Of a stretch of DNA of 64,000 nt, positions 1 through 11,109 are shown in pieces; position 1 is the first letter of the stretch, and every line of letters starts with the position of its first letter. The notes beneath the pieces are model-generated. The model was not told where the DNA came from. It saw only the letters and a program-made list of their open reading frames with translations, and did not search any database. Source of the DNA: Prionace glauca (taxonomy: Eukaryota; Chordata; Chondrichthyes; Carcharhiniformes; Carcharhinidae); contig CM075760.1 of the NCBI GenBank assembly GCA_037974335.1, forward strand, positions 60,270,515-60,334,514. The letters run 5' to 3'. The translations under genes were made by a program, and so were the position numbers.

Positions 1-80
1 GGTCACGATCGCCTCCAGTAAAACCTGCTCTATTGTCGGAGGTAACAGAGTGATTATGGGATCCCTGCACGTAGAATCAT
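1..80 (-). CDS. IGHM: IgM heavy chain CH3 exon, cluster A, 5' part only (cut by window edge)
   Basis: These 80 bases match the start of the complete CH3 exon at 59763-60071. On the minus strand the acceptor lies just above position 80 (ttgacag followed by AT GAT TCT), and the exon opens in phase 1, as CH2 leaves it. The first residues read [15 protein letters not shown], the start of an IgM CH3 domain. The Cys near the start may be the inter-heavy-chain cysteine, since it aligns close to the Cys that ends CH2 in mammalian IgM. The rest of CH3, CH4 and the membrane exons of this cluster lie left of the window. Confidence 0.85.
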
Positions 81-3000
81 CTGTCAAAAGAAACGAAAGT
101 TAATCCAAATATTATCTTCAGATTCGAATCACCGGTGTCCAGGTGACTCACTTTCAATAAGAATACATATTTGTGATACTCATTCGACTGGCATCGTGTA
201 AACGCCATTCTTATTGGAAGGGCAGTGACTTACAACAATTCCGGGAAACTCCATAATATTTCTTGTGTAGTTGCTTCCAGAGTGCCAGTTAAACACTGAA
301 ACAAATGCCCCGTGTAACCAATGAAATGGATTTATGAGCATATATGTTTGGGGCTGAATTTCGCTCGCCCCAAAATGAGGGGTTAATGGGTCATCATATG
401 ACTTTAGCAAATAAGAAAGCTATTTAGCCTTCCAACTTTATATTTAGCTTTCTCCTTTGACGTAAGAGATTGCAAAAGCAGTTTGTCCCATTATCGTATC
501 CATTCTCTGTAATCTCTGCAGTCCCTGAATAACTGGGAATTGGTGAATGTGCTGTACTTGGAACTCCAGATGTTTTTTTAAATAAAATTAAAGCCTATTA
601 TTTCGGGGCAAATTAGCAAAAGTAGAGGATTGGCTATCAAACAGGAAAGAGAGTTGTTGTCAATTTGTCTATTCGTGTTTCTCAAGATATAACGAGTCTT
701 GTGCCACAGGGACCATTGCTGGGGTCAAAATATGTTAGAAATCGCATGTGACCAGAACGCATTGATGGGCTAAGTGAGTGGGCTAAGATCTGTTAAGTGG
801 GGTATAATGCGGGAAGTAATGACATTGTCCATTCTGGCAGGCGGAATAAAAGAAGAAAAATACATATTATTCAAATGTTACGAGAATGTAGAGCTCTGAG
901 GTGCAGAGCAATTTTAATTTCAAAGTCCATGAATCACAAAAGGCTGCTATGCAGCTATGGTAACTAATTCGCAAATGTAATAAATGTCTTCGTGAACAGC
1001 GAGTGGAATTCAATCCAAGAGTAGGATTGATATGTTCCAGGTAGTATGGGCAGTTAATGAGACCTCATCTGGAGCATTGTGCACAGTGTTAGACTCCCTA
1101 TATGAAGAGTTATGTTAATATATAATTAATAGTTCAGGGAAGATTTAGTGGACTAATACCTAAATTGGTTGGGCTGTCTTTTGAGGAAACTTTGGAGAGG
1201 CGACCCTTGCTTTCACTAGATTTTGAAATAGTAAGACTTGGCTTGTTTAAAACTTTTAATAGCCCGAGCGATTTGAGAAGACTGATGTGGAGGAAATTCC
1301 TGACTCAGTGGGAGACTGTTGACAGTTGAGAGTTACTATGTGAAAAAAATGGGTTGCTGTTTAACGCACAGATGAGGATATTGTTTTTCATTCTCTCAGG
1401 GGGCCGCAATTATTTGGAACGCCTCTTGAAAATACAGTGGAAGCCGAGCCTTTTACTATTTTAAAGGTACAGCAAGATAGATTCTTGATAAAAAAGCATG
1501 AAATGGTTCACGGAGGAATCCCAGCCTCAACACAACAAGTGGAATGCACTGTTAGAAAATAACACTAGTTTTAAGGGATTTGTATCTGTATTGTAAAGAT
1601 TAGGAATAAGTTGTTCAGAAATAAGTTCGTTAATTTCACGTTTCTGCGTAAGGAAACATAAAGCGAGAATTAGATGTATGCTAGATAGAGTTGTTCCTAT
1701 GTGTGCGGGTTTTGGTTTCTATTCAAACTCTGATTCTATTGTGCTTATAAAAGTTATAGCGTGAAAAGCTGAGGGAATTATAAAGTCGTTGCTTGGTAAC
1801 CACTTTTTAGATTGAATTTGTTATTTTTTTAATTATTGTTATTAATCTTTTGTTATTAATTTAACTGGAAACCAAATAAATTGGAGATAGGTCACTGGGG
1901 AGGGAACAATGATCCGCTCTGCGGGAAAAAAAATAAAGCCGGACGGGGTAAGAGGGCTGCAAAAGGCAGACTTCCCAGAGAACCAGATAAAGTGAACAGA
2001 CAACAGGTGAATTAGAACAGAGGGAAGTTCATACAAAGACTGAGGTTAAAGGAACAGAGACAAAGGTCCTGTTCACAAGAATTCAAGCTTAAAAACAGTA
2101 ACTTATTCTGAGTTGAAGAGACAGCCGCGGTCACAAGACTTAAGGTAGGAAGGCAGACTATGGGAGTAAATCAAAAGTTTGATGCCATTTTGATGGAAAA
2201 TGAAAAATGTTTGTACAAGTAACTGTGAAGAGTTCTTGCAATAGTAAAGACAAAAAAGAATCCTGAAGACAGATGCAAAACCTGGATGCAGAATTCATTA
2301 ATATGTTTTTCTGGAAGAGTAGTTAAGAATAACTGGAATGCCTTTGTAACGCAAACTGCTGGTGGGGACCAATTTTGTGAAAGGCGATTTGGAGGCATCT
2401 TTAAGAAAAGGAGTTGGAAATCTTTGCTTTGACAATTACAGGGGGTTTTGAGGCGACATTCACAGAATGTCACTTGTGTTTAGAGTGGATTACCCATTAA
2501 TCTTTTGTACTCAAGGGAATGCTAGCTTCATCTGTGAACTTATCATTGGTGGCGCTTAAACTGAACACAGAAGCGGAATGACGTCTGAAATTGCAAGTGG
2601 AATCGTGATCAATTTTAATAAATATTTGCAGATATCTAATATTATCCAGTGAATTTAGGGTAAACCTGAAACGCACGATTCTCAGTCATCATGCAGCAAT
2701 TGAACAAAAGATCGTCTCATTCTGTGAGTTAATGGAATCCAGAACACTGAAGAATCCATTCAGAAAAAAATCTGTTGTTACTTCCCTTCTGGATGTTTGA
2801 AAAGTGAGCTGAGAGCAGCAATGCCATATTGGATGTAGTGGTATTGGACGTATTGGACTGTATCCTGTCAATTGCCAACTTTGACACCAGGCATTATGCT
2901 GAAATCTGATTTGTTGTTATCACATAAAAAAATCCCAGGGCAATGGGACGAAAACCAGGCTATGTGTTTCAGTTATTAAAGTGAAAAGCTGCAGATGCGG

Positions 3001-3352
3001 GAATCCAGAAAATACCTAAAGTACGCTGGAAAACATCGACAGACCTGGTTGTTTCTTCGTCAACATGTGTTCCTCAACACGTGTTCCTGACAGTTTTCTG
3101 TAGGACATAGATGTTCTATTGTCCACGCTGCAATGAGCGCGAGTATTGTGGGACAATCTGATGTTTGTAAAGACGCTGTAAGAAAGGAATGTACTGTATT
3201 TCCTTTTACATTGGAAGGGAAAAGAACCCGCACGATTGTAAAGGAAATGAATTAATGGTGGGATTTTTATTTTCGTTATTCCAATAAGAATCTTGCATGT
3301 GACTGAGATTGATGCCCCTATCAACCCAAATTTCAAGCGTTGTGTTTCTTAC
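81..3352 (-). other. CH2-CH3 intron of cluster A
   Basis: This intron is about 3.3 kb, with donor GTAAGA at its CH2 side and acceptor ttgacag at its CH3 side. It holds an old LINE copy at about 600-1490. I see no exon, RNA gene or recognisable repeat in 81-600 or 1490-3352. The whole intron is matched by 60072-63262 in cluster B, with scattered base changes and a few indels. Confidence 0.75.
600..1490 (+). mobile_element. Old CR1-like LINE fragment, reverse transcriptase region, heavily decayed
   Basis: The plus strand shows broken stretches of the LINE reverse-transcriptase C-terminal half: a WLSNRK-like motif near 630, a VPQGPLLG-like motif near 700-720, and stretches matching 'RPHLEHC' (near 1060) and 'RFSGLIP' (near 1140). 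Many stops and indels mark it as ancient. The same insertion is present at about 60590-61435 in the neighbouring cluster, so it predates the cluster duplication. Confidence 0.6.
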
Positions 3353-3664
3353 CTTGAGAACTGCTGATGTTACGATTTTGAGTGAGCCCTTGATGAGAGA
3401 CCTGGCAGGTAAAGATCGCTTTGCTGAACCATTCCCCAGCGGGGACTGTGAGCCGGCTGCTCGCCGAGAAGTTTCCGTTCACATTAAAGGCAGGGGAGGT
3501 TACGATTCCTGAATCTATGGCTTGTCCATTTCTCAGCCACTTCACCGTCATTGACTTTGGACAAAAATCAATGATGGAACAGACGATGGTTGCAAGTCTG
3601 CTGCTTGTGATCTCTTCACTGGAACTCAACGTGAGGATTACAGTTGGATAATGGATCACACGAT
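3353..3664 (-). CDS. IGHM: IgM heavy chain CH2 exon, cluster A
   Basis: This exon encodes a 104-residue Ig C1-set domain, the second constant domain of IgM. It opens in phase 1 after a TTTTCTTGAAG acceptor and ends TCTCAAG before the donor GTAAGA. It has the first intradomain Cys (ATIVCSI), the core Trp (VKWLRNG) and the second Cys ([12 protein letters not shown]). The stretch [18 protein letters not shown] closely follows the end of mammalian IgM CH2 (FTCRVDHRGLTFQQNASS), which fixes the isotype. Two oddities stand out. There is an extra Cys in the DFCPKS turn. The Cys that ends CH2 in mammalian IgM is absent (ISSSQ), possibly replaced by the Cys at the start of CH3. The protein is identical to the cluster B copy. 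Confidence 0.92.
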
Positions 3665-4807
3665 CTTCAAGAAAATGCATGTCATTGGCATTTAATCTTT
3701 TTTCAGACCAAGCAATTTACAATCATAAGATAAAGGCCAAACAAAAAACTGTAGGCTGGTTGTAAAAACGACTATAAAACAGGTCACTCGGTCCATAATT
3801 TCATGCCCCATACAAAATTCTTCTCACCCTATTTTATCTGGCAGTATCAAAATAACTTCCTTTACATTTTCCCTCATGTTTAACTCCCTCTTCAGAGTAA
3901 CTCCATCGACGTATTCCTCCACAATCAGATCAGCCATTGTCAAGTGGTGGGGGAAGCCCGAGGAGCTGAATGACCTACACCTGTTCTCAACCACTTGTTC
4001 TGCATTTCTAACGGCCCAACTGCTACAAGTGTTACTTGATGGGTTACATTTTTGGTGAATACTTTTCTGAATTGCTAACCTGGAGTTTAAAATCATTCTG
4101 TTCTCTCCATTAGCTCTAGTTTTGGTAAGCTGGTTCTTCTACTTCATATTTCAGAAGACCTTTGTTTAATCACACCTCAGAATTCTCTTCTGCAGAGAAA
4201 AGACCAACAGCTTATTCACCCCTTACTGCTAGTATGCATTATCAATTCTGGCCCCCTTGTTAATAGACAAGCATCTTCTCCATGGCTCCTGTATCAACTT
4301 CCCAATGTGGAAACCATAACTGTACATAGAATTCACGGTGTGATATGAAAGGACGAACTGTACACAGTGCGCTGTGTGTGACCTGGAGACCGTAACTGTA
4401 CACAGTGCACTGTGTGATCTGCAGACCTTAACTGTACACAAATCATTGGGTGCGATCTGCAGTCCAGAACTTTACACAACGCACTGAGTGTGATCTGCAG
4501 TTCAAGCTTGTACACAACGCACTGAGGGTGATCTGCAGACCAGAAGTGTGCGCATGCACACATGCATGTGTGTGTTGAGGACACCTGGATAGTACGTGGT
4601 ACAGAGTGTGATAAGGAGACCAGAACTGCACTGAATGTCATAAGCAAAGTGTAATTATCCAGAGTTAGTCAAGTATAAGTACTCGGATTTCACACAATAC
4701 TGACCTTCAATTCATAATCACCTGCTCCACAATTAGTGCCTGTCCGCTTACAATTCACCCCCATAACATCAGCAACACCTAACCCACTGCATGTGTCCCA
4801 CACTAAC
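3665..4807 (-). other. CH1-CH2 intron of cluster A
   Basis: This intron is about 1.1 kb, with donor GTTAGT after CH1. Its middle holds a tandem repeat (4333-4630), listed separately. The rest shows no gene or known repeat. The part up to 4090 is also present at the right end of the window. Confidence 0.7.
4333..4630. repeat. Minisatellite of about 36-38 bp units in the CH1-CH2 intron
   Basis: Roughly seven to eight diverged copies of a unit built on GTGATCTGCAGACC, then AACTGTACACA, then GTGCACTG lie in direct tandem. Several copies contain CACAGTG, the consensus recombination-signal heptamer, because the unit includes ACACAGTGCACTG. No nonamer at 12 or 23 bp is evident, so I read this as a tandem repeat, not real signals. 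Confidence 0.75.
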
Positions 4808-5107
4808 CAGGCATTTCCTTTTTCCAGGCCGACTCACTGCGTCGCACCTCGCAGTAAATTTTGCTGTTTCCTATATCAGACTCTTTTATGGTTAACTGGC
4901 TGCTCAGCGTGTAGGATCCCTTGTTGTTCAACAGTGATGGGTAAGTCCTCAATCCAGTGGTGATCACCACATGATTTTTCTTCCAGACAAGGCTGGTGAT
5001 TTCTGGGAAATAATCCATTGCTAAACAGCCATAGATCATGGTATCAGCTGCGTTTGTTTGTTCACTGGAGGAGAACAATCCATAGAGGGAGGGCGGAGAC
5101 GGTGAGG
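4808..5107 (-). CDS. IGHM: IgM heavy chain CH1 exon, cluster A
   Basis: This 300-base exon encodes a 100-residue first constant domain. A T-rich tract plus GCAG acceptor precedes CCTCACCG. The J exon ends in phase 1 (GCA G), so the junction reads Ala-Ala-Ser-Pro. The domain shows [11 protein letters not shown], the first Cys ([11 protein letters not shown]), the Trp (LVWKK) and the second Cys (KIYCEVRR). It ends at ATGCCTG before the GTTAGT donor, leaving phase 1 for CH2. The region where IgM CH1 normally carries the Cys that bonds the light chain reads FSSSEQ, with serines only, and no other spare Cys is visible in CH1. Such a chain would pair non-covalently or not at all with a typical light chain. 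Splice phase and framework make it a real exon. Confidence 0.9.
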
Positions 5108-5419
5108 CTGCAAAAAAAAAACAGTTGCGCAAGTTAGATACTATTATCCCTGTTTGTTTGGCTGGAGGTTAAAAAAAAAAACAAGGAAAGAAGACATTAT
5201 CGGAGTAGTGTATCCGCAACCAAACAGTCGCCACACCATAGGAAACTGTATAACTTGAAAACAGTAAGTGCAAGTAAAAAGAATAGAGCAATAATTATGG
5301 ATGAATTTAATTTCATGTTGATTGGGCTCATCATGTTGGAAATGATGGCTAGGAGAACGAACTCAGAGAGTGCTTTATGGATAGTTTCCGAGAGCAACAT
5401 GTCATGCAACCAACCAGGG

Positions 5420-6235
5420 GGAAAAAAACATCTACTTTCGATCTTGGCCCTTGGAAGGGGTAAAATGAGGCAAGTTTAATAAATAACCTCAGACTAAAAG
5501 ATTCCCTGGGAAGTAGTGATCAATTCGTGATCGAATTTAATATTCCGTTTAACGTGAAAAAATTGGGTTCGAATCAATTGTGTTTAAGTTCAGTAAAGGT
5601 CCTGAGAATGAAATGGGGATAGAATTAGCTAAACAGAACTGGCTGAATAAATTAGCCCGAGATATAAGAAGCAAGTAGTGCAGGCATTTGAGAAAGCAAT
5701 TAATGACTCTCAGCGAAAAAATAACATCCTGGTAAGGAGGAAAAATTTTCAGAAAGAGAAAAGCCAACATTAGTTAACCAAAGGGAATATTAAGTGGCAA
5801 GAAAAAAACATATAAGGAGGCAAAAGTCAGTGATGGCACCGAAGACTGGATTAGTTGAGAAGGCATGAAAGGGGGACTAAGAAAGTAACGTGAGAGAAAT
5901 TAAACTATGAGGCCAAACCAGCGATGGATATAAAGACAGGGACTTCTTAAAATAAATAAAAAAAGGAAGAGAGAGGTCAAAGTGAGCATAGGCCCGTCAG
6001 AAAAGGAATCCTGGAATATGGTTATGCGGAACCAGGAAACGGCAGAAGAGTTGAAAAGATATTTTGCAATAATGTTTATGGTGCGAGACATTTTGAAAAT
6101 TCCATTAATACTAAACACACGGAGTGGAAATAAATCCCATCAGAATCACGAGCTAAGTAATATTAGAAACACTAATGAGACTAAAGACATAAATGTCCCC
6201 AGACCTTCAGGGCTTGCATCCTAGGATCCCAAACT
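5420..6235 (+). mobile_element. Old LINE fragment: end of endonuclease and linker before reverse transcriptase
   Basis: On the plus strand broken frames resemble the C-terminal endonuclease motif of LINEs (SDQFVIEFNI near 5515-5545) followed by the basic linker and pre-reverse-transcriptase region. Stops and frameshifts abound. Its right end runs to a SINE fragment at 6258. Confidence 0.5.
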
Positions 6236-6257
6236 ATGCACCTTCAGAAATGGCGAA

Positions 6258-6560
6258 TATGTTGGTTGTAATTCATTCGTGGGCCTTGGGCATCATTGTC
6301 CATCCCTAGTTGCCGTTGAAAGGCAACTGAGAGTCAACCACATTGCTGTGACTCTGGAGTCACATGTAGGCCAGACACCGTAAGGATGACAGATTTCCTT
6401 CCTTGAAGGACATTAGTAAACCAGATTTTGTTTTCGAACATGGAAATCGTTTCAAATCATCAGTAGTTCCTTAATTTCTGAATATTAAATATTTAATATT
6501 TTCCATTAAATTCAAATTCCGCCATCTACCATGGCGGGTTCGCAGAACATTACAGAACAT
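6258..6560 (+). mobile_element. SINE-like repeat (dispersed elasmobranch type)
   Basis: The body contains GAGTCAACCACATTGCTGTG, then CTCTGGAGTCACATGTAGGCC and GGATGACAGATTTCCTTCC, followed by a tail segment that ends GCCATCTACCATGGCGGGTTCG. Related copies lie at 17280-17620, 27600-27800 and 38140-38260. It is cut at its right end by the LINE that starts near 6545. Confidence 0.65.
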
Positions 6561-7885
6561 TGGTGATTATTTTCCAGACGTCGCTGGATTCCGGGGAAGT
6601 GCCGGAAGATTTGAAAACGGCTAATGTTACGCCGTTGTTTAAGAAGGGTGCTAGGCAAAAGGCTGGGAATTATAGGCCGGTTAGTTTAACGTCTGTTGTG
6701 GGTAAAATGTTAGAATCCGTGATCAAGGAGAAAATAGCGAGGCATCTTGAAGGGAATTGCTTGATAGAGCAGACGCAACACGGTTTCGTTAAGGGGAAGT
6801 CGTGTCTGATGAATTTACTGGAGTTCTATGAGGATGTGTCTAGGGCGGTGGATAGAGGAGAGCCGGTGGATGTGGTGTTCCTTGATTTTCAGAATGCGTT
6901 TGAAAAGGTACCTCACAAGAGGTTATTACAGAAGGTCAGGGGGCATCGAGTTGGGGGTAGGGTGTTAGCGTGGATAGAGGATTGGCTGTCAAACAGGAGG
7001 CAGAGGGTGGGGGTCAATGGGTGCTATTCGGATTGGCGTTTGGTGACTAGTGGAGTGCCCCATGGGTCCGTGCTGGGGTCTCAGCTGTTCACCATTTACA
7101 TAGATGATCTGGAGGAGGGAACCGAGTGTATGGTGTCGCAATTTGCTGATGACACCAAGATTGGCGGAACGGCAAATTGTCCGGAGGGTGTGGAGAGTCA
7201 GGTGCAGCAGGTGGTCAGGAAGGTGAATGGGATGCTGGCCTTCATAGTGAAGGGGATTGAATATAAAAGTAGAGAGGTCTTGCTGCAGCTGTATAGGGCA
7301 TTGGTGAGGCTGCAGCTGAAGTACTGTGTGCAGTTTTGGGTGCCGCACCTGCGCAAAGATATTTTGGTCTTGGAGGGAATGCAGAGGAGGTTTACTAGGC
7401 TGATACCGGAGTTGAGGGGGTTGAGCTATGAGGAGAGGCTGAATAAACTAGGCTTGTACTCGTTGGAGTTTAGAAGAATGAGGGGAGATCTCATTGAGAC
7501 GTATAAGATGATGAATGGGATGGATAGGATAGAGGTGGAGAGACTCTTCCTGTTCAAAAAAGACAGTAGGACTAGGGGGCACAACCTCAAGATAAAAGGG
7601 GGGCGTTTTAGAACGGAGTTGAGGAGGAACTTCTTCACTCAAAGGGTGGTGAATCTCTGGAATTCTCTACCCGTTGAAGTGGTGGAGGCTGCCTTGCTAA
7701 ATATTTTCAAGAAGCGGGTTGATAGGTTTTTGATAAGAGAGGCGATTAAGGGTTATGGGGAGAAGGCCGGAATGTGGAACTGAGCCACAACAGATCAGCC
7801 ATGATCTTATTGAATGGCGGGGCAGGCTCAAAGGACCGGATGGCCTACTCCTGCTCCTATTTCTTATGTTCTTATGTTCTTACAT
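6545..7885 (+). mobile_element. CR1-like LINE, 5'-truncated, 407-codon open reverse transcriptase frame (copy 1)
   Basis: The frame at 6560-7783 encodes the reverse transcriptase and C-terminal domain of a CR1-type non-LTR retrotransposon. Visible motifs in order are NYRPVSLTSVVGKMLE, HGFVKGKSC, VFLDFQNAFEKVPH, SGVPHGSVLG and the catalytic box FADDTKIGG, then the tail RRNFFTQRVVNLWNSLP. Compared with copy 3 about 70 residues are missing right after the FADD region, an in-frame deletion. The 3' end has the family signature GAATGGCGGGGCAGGCTC and a short TTCTTATG tandem tail. The uninterrupted frame suggests a young insertion, but the 5' end with ORF1 and endonuclease is missing. Confidence 0.85.
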
Positions 7886-8766
7886 AAGGATCTAGATAGG
7901 CTGGGCGAATGGGCCAGGAACTGGCAAATGGAATTTAATGTTGGCAAATGTGAGGTTGTCCACTTTGGTAGGAATAATGGTAGGGAGGACTATTACTCAC
8001 ATGGCGAAAAACTGCAGCAGGCGACGGTGCAGAGGGACCTCGGGGTCCTTGAGCATGAGTCGCAAAAACCCAGCTTGCAGGTGCAGCAGGTGGTCAGGAA
8101 GGCGAATGGGATGCTGGCCTTCATAGCGAGGGGGATTGAATATAAAAGTAGGGAGGTCTTGCTGCAGCTGTATTGGTGAGGCCGCAGCTGGAGTACTGTG
8201 TGCAGTTTTGGTCGCCACACTTACGCAAGGATATTTTGGCCTTGGAGGAAGTGCAGAGGAGGTTTATTAGGCTGATATCGGAGTTGAGGGGATTGAGCTA
8301 TGAGGAGAGGCTGAATTAACTAGGCTTGTACTCGTTGGAGTTTAGAAGAATGAGGGGAGATCTCATTGAGACGTATAAGATGATGAATGGGATGGATAGT
8401 ATAGAGGTGGAGAGGCTCTTCCCGCTCAGAAAGGACAGTAGGACTAGGGGGCACAGCCTCAAGATAAAGGGGAGGGGGGGCGGTTTAGAACAGAGTTGAG
8501 GAGGAACTTCTTCACTCAAAGGGTGGTGAATCTCTGGAATTCTCTGCCCGTTGAAGTGGTGGAGGCTGCCTCGCTAAATATATTTCAGACGCGGGTTGAT
8601 GGGTTTTTGATAAGAGAGGGGATTAAGGGTTATGGGGAGAGGGCGGGAAAGTGGAACTGAGCCACGACAGATCAGCCATGATCTTATTGAATGGCGGGGC
8701 AGGCTCGAAGGGCTAGATGGCCTACTCCTACTCCTATTTCTTTTGTTCTTATGTTCTTATGTTAAC
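7886..8766 (+). mobile_element. CR1-like LINE, 5'-truncated (copy 2), joined to the tail of copy 1
   Basis: This begins at AAGGATCTAGATAGGCTGGG, directly after the TTCTTATG tail of copy 1. It encodes the segment that copy 1 lacks (DLDRLGEWARNWQMEFNVGK) and then the C-terminal part. One frameshift at about 8175 and a stop near 8317 break it. It ends in GTTCTTATGTTCTTATG, the family tail. Confidence 0.85.
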
Positions 8767-9404
8767 TGTGTTTCTGAGATAATAGTCTAGCGATAATATC
8801 AGGAGGCCATCGCCTTCTTTCACTGTGAGAGAGAGAAACAAATTTTTTAAAGCGTGCTTTTTGGAGCGTAGTATGGGAATACTAATGTGACAATCATCTG
8901 GTGGGGGCTGGTGAGAAGGTTTGGGCCGGGGGGAAGGAGGGGGGTTGAAATCCTGAAGAGAATTCCCCCAACATTCCCTTGCGTATCATTGTCATCTCCT
9001 GTGCTTAAGAAGGACTTTGTGTGTGAATGAGAACAATGAGTACAATGTACCTTGTAATCCGTGCTAATCTTGAAATCCGGATGTATTTGTTAAAATAGGA
9101 TGCGAATAAAGGTGTATTGTATCATAATCCAACTTTCACAAGTTTTTTTTTTAAATAGGTAAAACAGATTGGTTGTCCTTTGACTCTGTCCCTCCACGTT
9201 TTATTTCTTTTTTTAAAAGTAACGCTTATATTACGAGTTTTTTTTCCGCCAGAATCTTTTCTGGGATTTTCCCATCGATTTATAACATCAATTGGGATTG
9301 TAACAAATCAGACCTAAATTTAAACATTTGGCGAATTTGTGATCAGCAACACTGCCGCTTTTAATGGTATTATTTTATATGTTCCTCCTGCAATTTTCAC
9401 AGTC

Positions 9405-9540
9405 GCAGAATCATACAATCGAGCCTACAGTGCAGAACGAGGCCATTGGGTCCATAGAGTCTGCACCGACTCTCTGGCAAAGCTTACAGCAACATCCTAT
9501 TCCTAAAAACTCTAATTAATTACTGAATTGTGTGATTTAT
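9405..9540 (-). mobile_element. SINE fragment
   Basis: The stretch AGAATCATACAATCGAGCC, then ACAGTGCAGAACGAGGCCATT, matches the 'catagaatccctacagtgcagaaggaggccat' type of dispersed repeat also seen at 23400, 26005, 38945 and 46240. It is short and diverged. Confidence 0.5.
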
Positions 9541-9596
9541 TAAAAGGAGGTACACATGAACATTATACAGCTGAATGGGAATAATTCACTCTAATA

Positions 9597-10760
9597 TTGC
9601 AGAAGGTCAGGGGACATGGAGTTGGGGGTCGGGTGTTACCGTGGATAGAGGATTGGTTGTCAAATAGGAGGCAGAGAGTGGGGGTCAACGGGTGCTATTC
9701 GGATTGGCGGATGGTGATTAGTGGAGTGCCCCATGGGTCGGTGCTGGGGCCTCAGCTTTTTACCATTTATATAGATGATCTGGAGGAGGGAACCGAGTGT
9801 AGGGTGTCGAAATTTGCGGATGACACCAAGATTGGGGGAAAGGCATATTGTGAGGAGGGTGTGGAGAGTCTGCAGAAGGATCTAGATAGGCTGGGCGAAT
9901 GGGCCAGGAGATGGCAAATGGAATTTAATGTTGGCAAGTGTGAGGTGGTCCACTTTGGAAGGAAGAATGGTAGGAAGGACTATTACTTACGTGGCGAAAA
10001 ACTGCAGCAGGCGACGGTGCAGAGGGACCTCGGGGTCCTTGTGCATGAGTCGCAAAAACCCAGCTTGCAGGTGCAGCAGGTGGTCAGGAAGGCGAATGGG
10101 ATGCTGGCCTTCATAGCGAGGGGGATTGAATATAAAAGTAGGGAGGTCTTTCTGCAGCTGTATAGGGCATTGGTGAGGCCGCAGCTGGAGTACTGTGTGC
10201 AGTTTTCGGCGCCGCACCTGCGCAAAGATATTTTGGCCTTGGAGGGAGTGCAGAGGAGGTTTACTAGGCTGCTACCGGAGTTGAGGGGATTGAGCTATGA
10301 GGAGAGGCTGAATGAACTAGGCCTGTACTCGTTAGAGTTTAGAAGAATGAGGGGAGATCTCATTGAGACGTATAAGATGATGAATGGGATGGATAGGATA
10401 GAGGTGGAGAGACTCTTCCCACTCAAAAAAGACAGTAGGACGAGGGGGCACAGTCTCAAGATAAAGTGGGGGGGGGGGCGTTTTAGAACGGAGTTGAGGA
10501 GGAACTTCTTCACTCAAAGGGTGGTGAATTTCTGGAATTCTCTACCCGTTGAAGTGGTGGAGGCTGCCTCGCTAAATATTTTCAAGAAGCGGGTTGATGG
10601 GTTTTTGATAAGAGAGGGGATTAAGGGTTATGGGGAGAGGGCCGGAATGTGGAACTGAGCCACGACAGATCAGCCATGATGTTATTGAATGGCGGGGCAG
10701 GCTCGAAGGGCCAGATGGCCTACTCCTGCTCCTATTTCTTATGTTCTTATGTTCTTATTA
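9597..10760 (+). mobile_element. CR1-like LINE, 5'-truncated, 353-codon open frame (copy 3)
   Basis: This copy starts inside the reverse transcriptase, at MQKVRGHGVGGRVLPWIEDW, and runs without a stop to 10658. It contains SGVPHGSVLGPQ, FADDTKIGG, the segment deleted from copy 1, and the C-terminal RRNFFTQRVVNFWNSLP. A TTCTTATG tail follows. It is the most complete C-terminal half of this family in the window and a good reference for the others. Confidence 0.87.
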
Positions 10761-11109
10761 TCTGCTGCACTGAGAACTCAGGAGAAAATGGAGTTGAAAT
10801 CTTGTTGTTCAATTTCATCTTTAAAAATAACTAATTATTAAGGTTAATTTTAGTTTGATTTTACATATAATTCTATCCTATGTCTGGCATAGCTTTGGGA
10901 GACAAGATATTGTTGTTACGTTCAAAACTATTTTTAGACTTTAATGATTAAGTTTGTCTTCCAGAATTCCAAATATTTCTTTGAAGATCTTATGCTGACT
11001 TCATTTCCTACATTTGAAAATATCATGCGAAAGGCAACGACACTCAGTTCTTAGATTTAAATGAAACTAAATACATCATTTAATTACTATGAAATTGGGT
11101 ACAAATTGA

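Noticed and set aside
4333-4630. Possible D segments suggested by CACAGTG words in the CH1-CH2 intron
   Set aside because: The words belong to a tandem repeat, no nonamers at 12 or 23 bp were seen, and the location is downstream of CH1.
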